Source of the DNA: Cavia porcellus
Lineage: Eukaryota > Chordata > Mammalia > Rodentia > Caviidae
Length of the DNA stretch: 64,000 bases
Direction: 5' to 3'
Assembly: GCF_034190915.1 (NCBI RefSeq)
Contig: NW_026947503.1
Location: 25,316,532 to 25,380,531, forward strand
Position 1 is the first letter of the stretch. Every line of letters starts with the position of its first letter. Positions 25,938 to 36,929 of the stretch are shown one piece after another. The position numbers and the translations under genes are program-made. The notes below the pieces were generated by a model. The model had not been told where the DNA came from, searched no databases, and saw nothing but the letters and a program-made list of their open reading frames with translations.

Positions 25938-26112
25938 TTTTTCAGTATGGAGGATTGAACCCAAGAGCTTCACACTAAGCTATCTATCCACCCTTTTTAT
26001 TCTGTATTTTGAGACAGGGTCTCAGAAAATTGCTAAATTGCCCAGGCTAGGGTAGAACTTGCAGCTTTCCTGCCTTAGCTTTCCAGAATGCTGGGATTTG
26101 CACCGTACCTTT
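25938..26112 (-). mobile_element. B1-dID composite SINE, reverse
   Basis: On the minus strand the B1 part (26112-26000, GAGACAGGGTCTCAG complement, GCTGGGATTTGCA) is followed by an ID-like part (25996-25938, GAGGATTGAACCCAAGAGC). The order and shared orientation are those of a B1-dID dimer. Confidence 0.75.
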
Positions 26113-26391
26113 TTAAAGCTGAGACACCAAAGCTACATAGAAAAACAGTACAACTAAGTGTGGTCACTGAGGTACCAGGGAAACAATGACCAGTGCACAG
26201 TGACCCAGCTCAATGTGGCCAGGCACTGCAGATCAACGATAATTGATTTTTCTCTGCCTTGAGGGGAAAAAAAAAGCATTAACCTATTGGGAAATGCACA
26301 GGTCATCCGATGGCGATAATAAAAAAAAGGATTGCTAAAGAATGGGAAAATTGGTGACTACATGATTTGCATTTGTTTAGCAGGAGAACTT

Positions 26392-28823
26392 TTTTTTTAA
26401 AAAAATGGAAAAGAAAACCAAAAAATGAGACATAAAAACTACAAGAACAAGAAAAACCCAAACAATAACAATATACATTTTCAAAAAATGATAGGAATTT
26501 AACAATGGTTGTAATACTGCATATTATCTTCAAAAGAGTTGCTTAGATTATGAAATACACATGTGCAAATTGATCTAATAAATTTATATCTTTTTCCTTT
26601 TTCCTTGCTTTTCTCTTTTTCCCTATCCTAGTTATTTTTCCCCTTCTTATTCTTTCAATACATCTATCATAGATTTTGGATCTTACTTACTCTTTAAGTT
26701 TCTTACACTATAGAGAGAATACGGTATCTATGCATGAGTATGATTTATTTCACGTATAAGTATGGCCTCCGTATCTCATACATTTATCTATAAAAGCCTC
26801 AATACAGTCTTACTTTATAGCTGAGTAGTACTCCATTGTATAAAAATACTGCATCTTTTTCATCCATTCCTCCATTGCTGAGCATTTAAGCTGTTTCCAA
26901 GATTTGGCTGTTATAAATTGTACTTCTATAAACATGCTGACATAAATCACTGTTATGATGTTTCAATTCTTCTGGGAAAATGCCCAGAAGCGGGATAGCT
27001 AGGTCAAATGAAACCTCTGATCTTAGTTTTCTGAGGACCCTCCACAGTGGCTGCACCAGCCTACACTCCCACCAACAGTGGAACAGAGTTCTTTTTCCCC
27101 CACAGCCACTCCAGCATTTTTTATTGGTTGATTTCTTGATCTTGGCCATTCTTTCCGGAATGAGATGAAATCATAGCATTGTTTTAATTTGCATTTCTTT
27201 AATGACCAATAATGCTCAGTATTTTTTCATATATTTATTTGCCATTTGTATTGCTTCATCTGAATGCTTATTCATCTCAAATGCTCATTTCTGGATTGGA
27301 TTTTTGAATTTTGGGAACCTAATCTTTTTTACTTCTTTTTATGTTCTAGATGTAAGTCCTTTGTCTGAGGCACAAATGACTAAGATTTTTTCCCAGTTTG
27401 TGGGTTTTCTTTTTACTCTGTTGGAGATTTCTTTTGAGATGCAAAAACTTTTTAATAAGAAGGGATCCCAGAAAATACTTCTGGGAAGTATTTTCCATGC
27501 AGTATGATTTCTTTTCATGAACTCTCTACCTCTAAGACTTAAAGATTTATATCTACTTTGTCTTCCAACAGATTTAGTGTTTCTGTTTTAATATTTAGAT
27601 CTTTGATCCATTTTGACTTTAGTTTAGTGCACCTTGACAGACTGGGTCTAGTTTTAGTTTTCAGCATATGGAAAGCCAGTGTTAAAGAGACTATCTTTCT
27701 TCCAGTGACCTTGTAGTTGTGGCTGTATCTTCTAATCTATTCCACTGATGTTCAGGTATATTTTTGGCAGTACCATGTGTAGTGTAATTTCAAGTCAGGG
27801 ATTGTGATACCTCCTGCCTTGCCTTTGGTGTCCAGATTTGCTTTCGCTATTCAAGGGTTCTTCTGGTTCCATATGAATTTTAGGAAATGATTTCTCTGTA
27901 TCTGTGAGGTATGTTAGTGGTATTTTGATTGGTATTGCATTAAATTTACACAACAATTTTGGGAGAATGGTCATTTTCACAATGTTTTTCCTATCCATGA
28001 ACAAGAAATGTCTTTCCATTTTCTGAATTCTCTTTGATTTCTTCTTTCAGAATAATGTAATTTTCAATGCATAGATCTTTTACTTCCTTTGTTAGTCTGA
28101 TTCCTAAGTATTTCATTTTTTTGGGTGCTACTGTAAAGAGTATAGTTTCTCTTATTTCTCTCTCAGTGAGTTTGTTGTGAACAGGAATGCTATTGATTTT
28201 TGAGTGTTGACTTTGTATTTAACTATGCTGCTCAATTTATTAGATCTAGGAATCTTTAAGTGGAGTTTTGGTGGTCTTCTATGTAGAGTATCACATCATC
28301 CGCAAACAATGATAATTTAACTTCTTTTCCTCTCCTTATTTCTTTTATTTTTCTCTCGTCTAATTGCTCTGATTAATGTTTCCGGAACTATATTGAATAA
28401 GAGCAGTGATAGCTGACATTCTTGTCTTGTTTCTGATTTTAGTGTGTAAGCCTTCAGTTTTTGTTCATTTAGTAACATGCTGGCTGTTGGTTTATTATAT
28501 GTGGCTTTTATCAGATAAGGTAAAGACCATCTATTCCAATTTTCTGTAAGGTTTTTATCATGAATGAGTGTTGGACTTTATCAAAGCTTTTTCTGCATCT
28601 ATTGAGATGACCATATGATTCTTGTCACTGGCTCTACTAATATGGTATATTATATATATTGATTTGTGTATGTTGTACCACCCCTGCATTCTTGGGATGA
28701 ATCCCATTTGGTCATGGTATATAATCTTCTTGATGATTTGCTGTATTCTGTTTGCCAATATTTTATTGAGCATTTTTGCATTTATGTTCATTAAGGAGAT
28801 TGGCCTGTAGTTCCCTCCTTTGG
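26392..28823 (-). mobile_element. 5'-truncated L1, ORF2 3' half and 3' UTR
   Basis: Flanked by a 15-bp TSD, TTAGCAGGAGAACTT / TTAGCAGGAAAATTT (26377-26391 and 28824-28838), with poly(T) at 26391-26398 marking the 3' end. On the minus strand it opens in the reverse-transcriptase region ([10 protein letters not shown] near 28800, [13 protein letters not shown] near 28700) and runs through the ORF2 C-terminus with many stops and frameshifts. It was cut at its 5' end during insertion. Its 3' UTR (about 26400-26600) contains GCAACTCTTTTGAAGATAAT on the minus strand, the motif that is multiplied in the composite retroposon. Confidence 0.93.
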
Positions 28824-29059
28824 TTAGCAGGAAAATTTTAACTATCAAACTATCTTTAAAATTAAGTCAAGATCTATGCAAACGCAAATAACAGATGCAC
28901 AAGATGTCTTAGATCTCACTGACAGTTTCAATAGATGCAAGTTACCAGGAAGGACTACCTGCAGTCATCCATAATGTAACAAACCACAGCCATGTAATGG
29001 TGTATCAGCCATCCATAGAGGCTTTACTACCCATAACAATTCTATCCCTGTAGGAGATG

Positions 29060-29470
29060 ACTTCATTGAGAGCAAAGACCACATCTGACACAACAAGTCT
29101 CAGACAACGATGATTTTAATATGTTAATTCAAGTGTTTCTCAACATACAAGTTACATCCAAGTAAAATCTACTATAGGCTGAAAATGTCATAATTAAAAA
29201 CTGCATTTACTATACCTAACCTACCAGATATCATACCTTATTAGCTCAGTCTACCTCAAACATGCTCAGAACACTTGCCTTAGCCTAAAGTTGGGCACAT
29301 CATCTAACATAAAACATTCTATGACAGTGTCAATATCTCACATATTTTACTGAATACAGAAAGTAAAACAGACAACATTGCACAGACTGTCACACTAGCA
29401 TAAAGTCAAAAGACAGTAAGTCAGGTCATGGTAGGGCAGGAGTCGTATGTGTAAACATGACCACTGTACA
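29060..29470. mobile_element. Tigger-like DNA transposon remnant
   Basis: The stretch with ACTATACCTAACCTACCAGA, CTTAGCCTAAAGTTGGGCAC and AATATCTCACATATTTTACT resembles a well-known mammalian mariner/Tigger-type non-autonomous element. The terminal repeats are too degraded to name the family or orientation with confidence. Confidence 0.5.
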
Positions 29471-32376
29471 TAACTTAGCACTCCCTAGGACTTCTGGGCT
29501 CCAATCAGCCCTTGAAGTCATGGCCAAGACAGCAGCAGCAGCATTTCTGCCATGGCTCCAGCTTATCTAACATTAGGTCAATGGTGTCTTCATGTTCCAC
29601 CACAGAGTACAACAGAGCTCTGAACAAAAGAAATAAAAGAAAACAGTAAGTTATCATCACTTACCATATGACAGTTGAGAAAAGAAAAAAACCTGTTCTA
29701 ACAGTCAGCACTTTTTGAGCACAGATGGTAATATACCTTCAGTAAAACACTATCACTTGTCACATAAAAATCACTCTGTTAATGTGGATTTCACTCATTT
29801 GAGAATTGTATTTCTTCACAAATATGCAAATTACCTTTAGTGATGGCAATGATGTTCTCCCTCTAAAGGGATCTACCTTAGTTATGCTTACAAACATATT
29901 GTACTGTATCATGTTGCTTGCTGCCTTCTCACCACAGGAGGAGAAACACATGATTAATTGTTCTTCCTAAAGGAAAGTAACATTAGAGCAAGACATTCTT
30001 CAGTGGGACATTTTGGAGTTGGGGGATAAAACATATATAACCATTAGTTCACCGATGAGTAATATTAACAATAATAGATAAACAATGTTATTTTTATAGC
30101 TATTCTTCAATGAGTTTAAGATCTGTCCCTTTAATTTAAAAAAAATTTCCCATCACAGCTTTCACATTATACATGTGAAATTTGAAGAAACTGCTTAGTT
30201 CAGAGCCACACTATAATCCAGGATAGCCACCAGAGATGTTTTTAAACTGAGCAGTTTTAAACTCTCTTTTTCTCTCTTTTGCATTTAAAAACACAACAAA
30301 ACAAAGCCTGTATGTTACTGAGGGTCAAAGCTGGGGGCTCAGGAATGCAAGGCGGACCCTCTACCACTTAGCTACTTCATGCTTTTCATCTCACTTTGTT
30401 TTAATTTGTGCCATAACTGAAAAATGAACTTGCATTGGTCTCTCCCACCATATGGTTTGGGGCTGTGTCTGCTTACCAAACTCCATGACTCCACCCCTGC
30501 CCCACACCCTTCTAAGGGCTTATCTTCCAGAAGACTGGGTGATATAGCCAGCAACTTTCCCCCAGAGAACCGCTGTCTCAACTGTGGTGTTCTAGCACCT
30601 TTCAGGACAACAGCCCCTAGAGGTGCAGTAGTCAAACTTTATGCTCACTGTCTGGTCCCAGCAGTCCAAATGCCTCTGGCAAAAAAATAAGACATGGAAC
30701 GAACAGAAAGACTTTTGTTTCTTTTACACAGAGAAGTGACTCCTACAAAAGCAGCTATGTCAGTTCCAGGTTCATTCAGAGCCCAATCCAAAGACCAAGT
30801 TAAGGATAAAAGATAAAACTTTAGAAATACCAGTAATGAAGGGTCACCAAGGAAGGGTGTTTCCTATATTCAAATTCTTCCTGGGAATTGGCTGATAACT
30901 ATTAAGGTCTACACTAAACTCAAACTGATTCTCAAAAGGATTCCTCACCTCTATCAAATCAAACTATTTTTAATACCTCAACTACTTTAAAATACAGATG
31001 AGTCTTATATAATTTTTCAAGTTCCATTTTTCATCTGATCCTTTCACAAAAGATAATAATCAATGTGGATGCTTGTAGGATTTTCCATCCACCAGGGAAT
31101 AGTAGGGCTTTAAACTATAATTTTTACATTTTATCTTAATCATAGAGGCATTTTAAAAAAAAAGATGGCAAATGTTCCTGTATTTATATAATCTCACTGA
31201 TAGTTCTTTGAACTACCGCAGTCAAGTCCTTCAAGATTATAAAATTCGATCCACTGCAGAGCTTACTATAAATACCCTTCTTGCTTCCTGCCACCTCTAG
31301 TCTGGAGCCACCACTACCAAAATGCACCTCACAACCTAGTGTGTTCCTTCCTTTGCATCACTATGAGGAATGAAACAGCACGGAGAAGTCAAAAAGGTAT
31401 GCTTCTGATTCTGTGCTTTTGACGTACAAAGATTGGAGTGCAAAGTTCACTTTTGGTGCTTATTAACTATATAGCACTGACTAAGTGATTTGTTCTCATC
31501 TCAGCTTTTTGATCAGAAAAAGAAACAGGAAGAATAGCATGGTCTCAATGATCAGTTTATGGATTAATTAAGCAACCATGCAAAAGCAAATGTATTACTG
31601 TGGGGTTTCCCAATGTCCGCTCTCTTGGCAGGTGTGCACAATAATTGTTGTGGGGCTGTCCAGAGATTTGTAAGATGTTTAGTAGTAGCCCTGGCCTTCA
31701 CCAACAAAATGTCCCTTGCACTTGCAAGCACTGTCAAATGTTCTCTGAGGGAGAGGAAGGTAAGAGAGACCCCAGCTTAGAGCCACTGCATTAGCTATTT
31801 AATAAATATAGATGTCTTCCCTCTGGCTAGCCATACAATCTTCTGAAGCAACAAGACTGGGGAATTATTCTGAGCGCATCTTTTTTCCTCACCTAATCAA
31901 GCATTAACTACAGACAGTGAGATATTCCTCCAAAATATAAAATACCTCTAGTCCTTACCCTTTTCCATTCCCACTATCATCACCACCAAATCTACTAGCA
32001 CATGACCTTGTAGGACTGTCCCAACTCAAATCTATTCTCCCCAGCGATGCATGCAAGCTTCATTGATTTACTTACTGGCCGGGTCCTCCCACATTCTAAA
32101 GCACATACTGTACCTCTGGGCTATCTCCAGTCCCCCAGTGAGCTTTAGAAAAGTCCAGGTCTTAACAAGTTTCTAAAGAGCCTCAAGCAATACGGTCTCT
32201 GTTCCTTGTTAAGGCCCACAGGCTGTTCATATCCAGCCGCTCTGACTTCAACAGTCAGCAGTGCCCTCCCCTCCTGGTCCAATCCCCATTCCAGGGAAAC
32301 TCTCTGACACTCACTGGACAACAGTTCCACTCTTGGTGCCAAGAGCCAGGTTGTTCTCGCTCCACTCCCATCCCTG
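29471..32376. other. no gene seen
   Basis: Unique DNA with one diverged ID-like SINE. A G+C-richer block (30420-30690) has overlapping frames on both strands but no recognisable product. Confidence 0.55.
30308..30385 (-). mobile_element. ID-like SINE, diverged
   Basis: GTTACTGAGGGTCAAAGC and GACCCTCTACCACTTAGCTA correspond to reverse B and A boxes. Confidence 0.6.
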
Positions 32377-32490
32377 CTGCTTACTAGTTGTGTGACCCTG
32401 GGCAAATTAACTCCTCATGCCTCAGCTTCCACACCCATGAAATAAGGATAACAATATATCTAACTCACAGTACTGCTCTGAAGATTTATG
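32377..32490 (+). repeat. MIR
   Basis: Clear MIR core: CTTACTAGTTGTGTGACCCT, GGGCAAATTAACTCC, GCCTCAGCTTCC and ATGAAATAAGGATAACAATA. Confidence 0.85.
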
Positions 32491-32978
32491 TTCATTTTTT
32501 GTATTTTTAATTGGCACAAATAATATTATCTACACTTTTGAAATATGTATACATTGCAGAATGGTAAAATCAAGCCAATTAATACATTTTGCCTCACGTT
32601 TTTGTGGTAAGGATATTTAAAAATCTATTCTCAGCAGTTTTCATGAATATAATACACTGTTTTGACTACACACAAGTTAGTTCCCGTAACATCATGACAT
32701 TAGCACATAGCACATACATGATTCTGTGTCCAATTCTGTGGACAACCATGAGGTGGATTAGCAAATCTCAATTTCAAAAAGCACTTGTCATTGTGGGAGA
32801 GACTCAGTTTTCCTAGTATGTTGTGATGACTCAACTCAGAGGCCACAAGGACATGACCTTTCTTGGCCAGGGAGCATGAATCCTAGAGTCAGAAAGGAAA
32901 AGTCACTTCCAAGAGGATGATCTGGTATTGGTAATCACCATTTCAACAACCTTATTGCCCTTTTAAGAATGATGGGGA

Positions 32979-33120
32979 TTCTAGGAAGACAATATGTAAC
33001 CTATTAACTAGTGATTTCTTACTGTATATTTTTTTTCTTGAAATTCTGTATTACTTGTACCCTTTTACTGCTTTGTTTTTTTATGTCCTTTCTTTTTTCT
33101 CTTTAAATAAAAAAAAAAAA
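32979..33120 (+). mobile_element. very short L1-family 3' end
   Basis: A 142-bp insertion between two copies of AAGAATGATGGGGA (32965-32978 and 33121-33134). It ends CTCTTTAAATAAA plus poly(A), the same terminus as the local L1s and composite retroposons. A target-primed insertion with extreme 5' truncation. Confidence 0.85.
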
Positions 33121-33154
33121 AAGAATGATGGGGAAACTGTATAAGTGAACCTGT

Positions 33155-33356
33155 AGTTGGGTGTGGCAGTGCATCCCTATAATCCCAGCACTTTAGGAAT
33201 CCAAGGCAGGAGGGTTACAAGTTCAAGCTCAGCCACGGTAATTTAACAAGTTAGATCCTATCTTGAAACAAAGCTGATTTGTTAAAGGGGTGGGAATGTA
33301 GCCCACTGAGAAAACCCTAAGTTTAATCCTCAACACACACACACATACACACACAC
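33155..33356 (+). mobile_element. B1-dID composite SINE
   Basis: A B1 part (GGGTGTGGCAGTGCATCCCT, AATCCCAGCACTTTAGG, ATCCTATCTTGAAAC) is followed by an ID part (AATGTAGCCCACTGAG, TTTAATCCTCAAC) and a (CA)n tail. One TSD, AGTGAACCTGT (33144-33154 and 33357-33367), brackets both halves, so they moved as a single unit. Confidence 0.88.
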
Positions 33357-33448
33357 AGTGAACCTGTGTCCTTTTATTGAACACAATTACCTCTCTTGGG
33401 ACTGAAGAATTGGAAAAGTTTTTCACTTACAATTTTTCAGAAAGCATA

Positions 33449-33507
33449 TATTAGTGGTAGAGCTGCCTAGCATCTAGGTTCAATCCCCAGAACCACAAGG
33501 AAAAAAA
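33449..33507 (+). mobile_element. ID-like SINE fragment
   Basis: TAGTGGTAGAGCTGCCTAGC, then GGTTCAATCCCCAGAACCAC and an A-rich tail. Confidence 0.8.
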
Positions 33508-36027
33508 TACCCTACAGAAAAATAAGAATAAAATTCCAGCTAAAAGTATAGACAAGAAAACAGGAAAGGTAACTTATAATTACAGAACAGATTAGAATTC
33601 AAAAAGATCTTTTAAAAGAGTATGTTTTTCCTGACCAAATGATCTCATAAATTGGTCTAATCTCTTTGAAGTAAGCACTCAGTGGGCCTGACACTATGCT
33701 TAGGGTGGGAGACAAATTCATAGGACAGAATCCTTGTTCTGAGAAGTGTCTCATCTATTTCAAACAGGCACATAAAAAAGGGATCAACTGCTACAATGAC
33801 CTTCGGACATCATTATTAAAGTAGTAGAAATGATTAACAAGGAAGATGCTACTGAGTCTGGGGTATGAGGACAGATGAAGAGAAAGGGTACCCAGCTTTG
33901 AAAAGTGACTTCTGAGCTGAGTTTCAAGTAAAAATAAAATACGCTACCTATTGTGATTCTGGCATCCCATCAGTTTTGGTCCCTGACAACTCCCAAGCCT
34001 GGCTCCTCTGCTTTCTTTACAGGTATTTCTATGCTTTGAAAGTTTCTTCAACCAATTCCCATTCTGTTTAAACTGACTAGAATCAATTGCTGTGGCCTGC
34101 AATCAAGAAAGAACTCTACTACAGGTTTTCCGTCAAACAAATGAGGTTCTACAAATAAAAATGAATGGGAAATAGGGAGCTGCCGGTTAATTAGTGTGCT
34201 TGGCTTTGCAACATTAACAGTTCTGTGGCTAGATGTGAGTGATGGCTTTATAACAGTGTGAATATACTCAGTGCCACTGAACTGTACACACATGTGCTAT
34301 GACATTAAATACAGTGTGCATTTTGCCACAACTTAAAAACCACTTTAAGCTTTGAATTGTTAGTGAAGAGAAAGGTGGAGGGTCCTGTGAATCCCACAAC
34401 TGCAGTCTGGGAGAGACAATCATCATTCTCAAAATGTGGGAGCAAAATCAAAGTGACTTGAACTTCCCTTGTTGTCCCTTGGACCTAAACCATGTGCCTC
34501 TGCATCCTGCACTACTGAAAGTCGCCTCCATGCAGAAGCAGTGGAGATGAGCAGACAGACAGACCTGATGTTAAAACAACCTCCCAGAACTAGATAAGAT
34601 CACTAGCTGGAATGAGAAGCAAACAAACCCAGAACTTCACATTTCATGGGAAAAATTCTGTCAAAGAAACTCCCAGCTCAGCTGACACTACTCCAGCTAT
34701 TCAAACTGAGACAACCAATCACAATCTCCCAAACTCATGCCAGACAAAACCATAAAAAAAGGGACTTTGCCAGTGTTCGTTTCATCCAGAGGACAATGAC
34801 CAAGGAGAGTGGCATACTACACAGACTTCTGCAGAGCCAGACGCTGCAGACTGGCAACCAAAGTCAGCAACTTGCAGCTCTTCTTCAATTTTCTTATTTT
34901 CACAAACAGAAATGTTGTTGCAATTGGTCCGTTATTTCTTTACCATTATAGATTGAACATTTTAAAGAGCATAACTTATTTAGTCATAAGGCACCAGAGC
35001 ATTAAAAAATTCCTCACGGGTATAACATAAGTAATGGTGTATCACCCAGAGAATCTTATGACACTGTACCTGGATACCTATTTGGGTTGCCTCCCTGGGG
35101 AAAGGGAACATGTGCAATGTCATGAAGCCAAGGGCATTCTGAAGGTGAATCAAAGTTCCTATGGTAGATTATAGGATCCTCACATGGCTGACCTCAGCCC
35201 AATTCATTGTTTTAATCAAGGTCATTCTACCCCCTCCTTGCCACTACTGGTTCGAGAATGAGCAGAAATAAGACTCCATGGGCCTGTGGGACAAAAGGAG
35301 AGACTTTCTGGGGGACACATATGGGAATGAGATATCCTCACTCATAGGAGAAAGCCACAGAAAAATTCTTTCTTCATATAGTTAAAAAAAAAAAAAAAAA
35401 GCATGGCTTTGACTGCCAATGGCAGCCAGTCTCAAATGAATAAGGGCCCTGAAAAGAACCAGAGGGCAGATGTTAAGTTGGAGAACAAAACAAATCCAGT
35501 TCCGACGCCATCACTGAGCTGACCCACCTTCTCACTGTCTAGGACTCTAGGGGGATGTTCTCTACCTGACTGAACATAGCTGAACAAGACAGACGCTGTC
35601 AGAGATCCCATGACAACTATCAAAACTCTAAATACCCAAACACCATAATATACAAATGCAAAATGGCAACTCAGAACTAACAATCCTAAGACAGCCTCAA
35701 CTGTCAAATGCACCTTGTGTGGGGTGGAGACAGCACAGGATTTTGAGGTAATGCAAGGCACCCACCAACCATTCAACACACGTCAACTGTAAGATGCATC
35801 CTTACTTCAGAGAAGTTGAAACACTGATGTTTGATTTACCTAATCCAAGAGAAGTTCCAGGTTAGAAGTGTCATGTTATTTGTCAACTCCACCTTTTAAG
35901 AAGGGACGTAAGTCTAGGTTACACTCAACATCTGAAGGACACGGTAAGTCAACTGAAAGGCAAAATAAAGAATGTACAGCCGCATAGGTATCTGCTATGT
36001 ACAGCTATCATTTTGATATCTAAAACT
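33508..36027. other. no gene seen; possible LTR debris
   Basis: 34660-34800 has an LTR-like run (CCAATCACAATCTCC then an A-rich CATAAAAAAAG). The 115-codon minus frame at 35779-35432 matches nothing I know. A poly(A) run lies at 35385-35401. Confidence 0.45.
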
Positions 36028-36142
36028 TCCCTGGGTATGATGATGGGCACCTACAGATTCACAAGCCAAGGCTGTGCTCAGGAATTCAAAGCCAGCAGCC
36101 TGGGCTGCAAGACCATGTCTCAAAAAGATAAAATAAAATAAA
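36028..36142 (+). mobile_element. B1/Alu-like SINE
   Basis: GGGTATGATGATGGGCACCT, CAGCAGCCTGGGCTGCAAGA and CATGTCTCAAAAAG, ending in a (AAAAT)n tail. Confidence 0.8.
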
Positions 36143-36799
36143 ACTATTCAACACTGAAACAGTTATAATAAAACCTCAAACTCAAAACCCAAGGGGGTAA
36201 AACTGTCCCAATAGAGACAGATCTGAATTTGATGGCAGGCCACAATTATGTAGAACACTGAAAATAATTTCAAACAACACAAAACATTGTTAAAATCAAA
36301 TTACTTTGATGCAACAGTCATGTGCAGAGGGATGAAAACACAAATGCCAAGCGCCCATGTGGAAGGAAATGGAACATACGTAAGCTGCAAGTGAAAAAAG
36401 AAACCAACCAGCCAGTTACCTCTCTAAAAAATGTTCCATCTTTCATCTATCCTTCCACTTCTCAACCCAGTGAAAGTCTCCTGCCCTGGCAACGCAATGA
36501 CCTGGGTGACCGGCTACAGCACAAGGCAGCCCTTGCTACACACCTTCAACTGAACAAACAGTGTGTTGGGATCTGCACCAAGCAAGTGCTCTAATTTTCA
36601 CCTGAACCTTGAAGTACACATTTCAGAAAGAGTTTCTTTCTACTTCACTTTTATTTACTGCATTATTGTTTTAATTGTACATTCTCAGGGAGATACAAGG
36701 TGGAAATTCAAAACATCTATATAATGGATAATGAACACATCAGGATAATCAACATTTCCATCTTATTTTTTTATAAAAATTAACATTTGTAATTGAAGC

Positions 36800-36926
36800 C
36801 TGGAGTGGCTACACACACTTGTAAGGCTGAGGCAGGAGGACAGCAAGTTGAGACCAGCCTGGGCCATAAGGTGAGTTGAAGGCTAGTCTAGACTATACAA
36901 TGAAATTCTGTCTTAAAAAAAAAGTA
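36800..36926 (+). mobile_element. B1/Alu-like SINE
   Basis: GCCTGGAGTGGCTACACACA, GGCTGAGGCAGGAGGA, GACCAGCCTGGGCCATAAG and TTCTGTCTTAAAAAA. Confidence 0.85.
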
Positions 36927-36929
36927 ATA

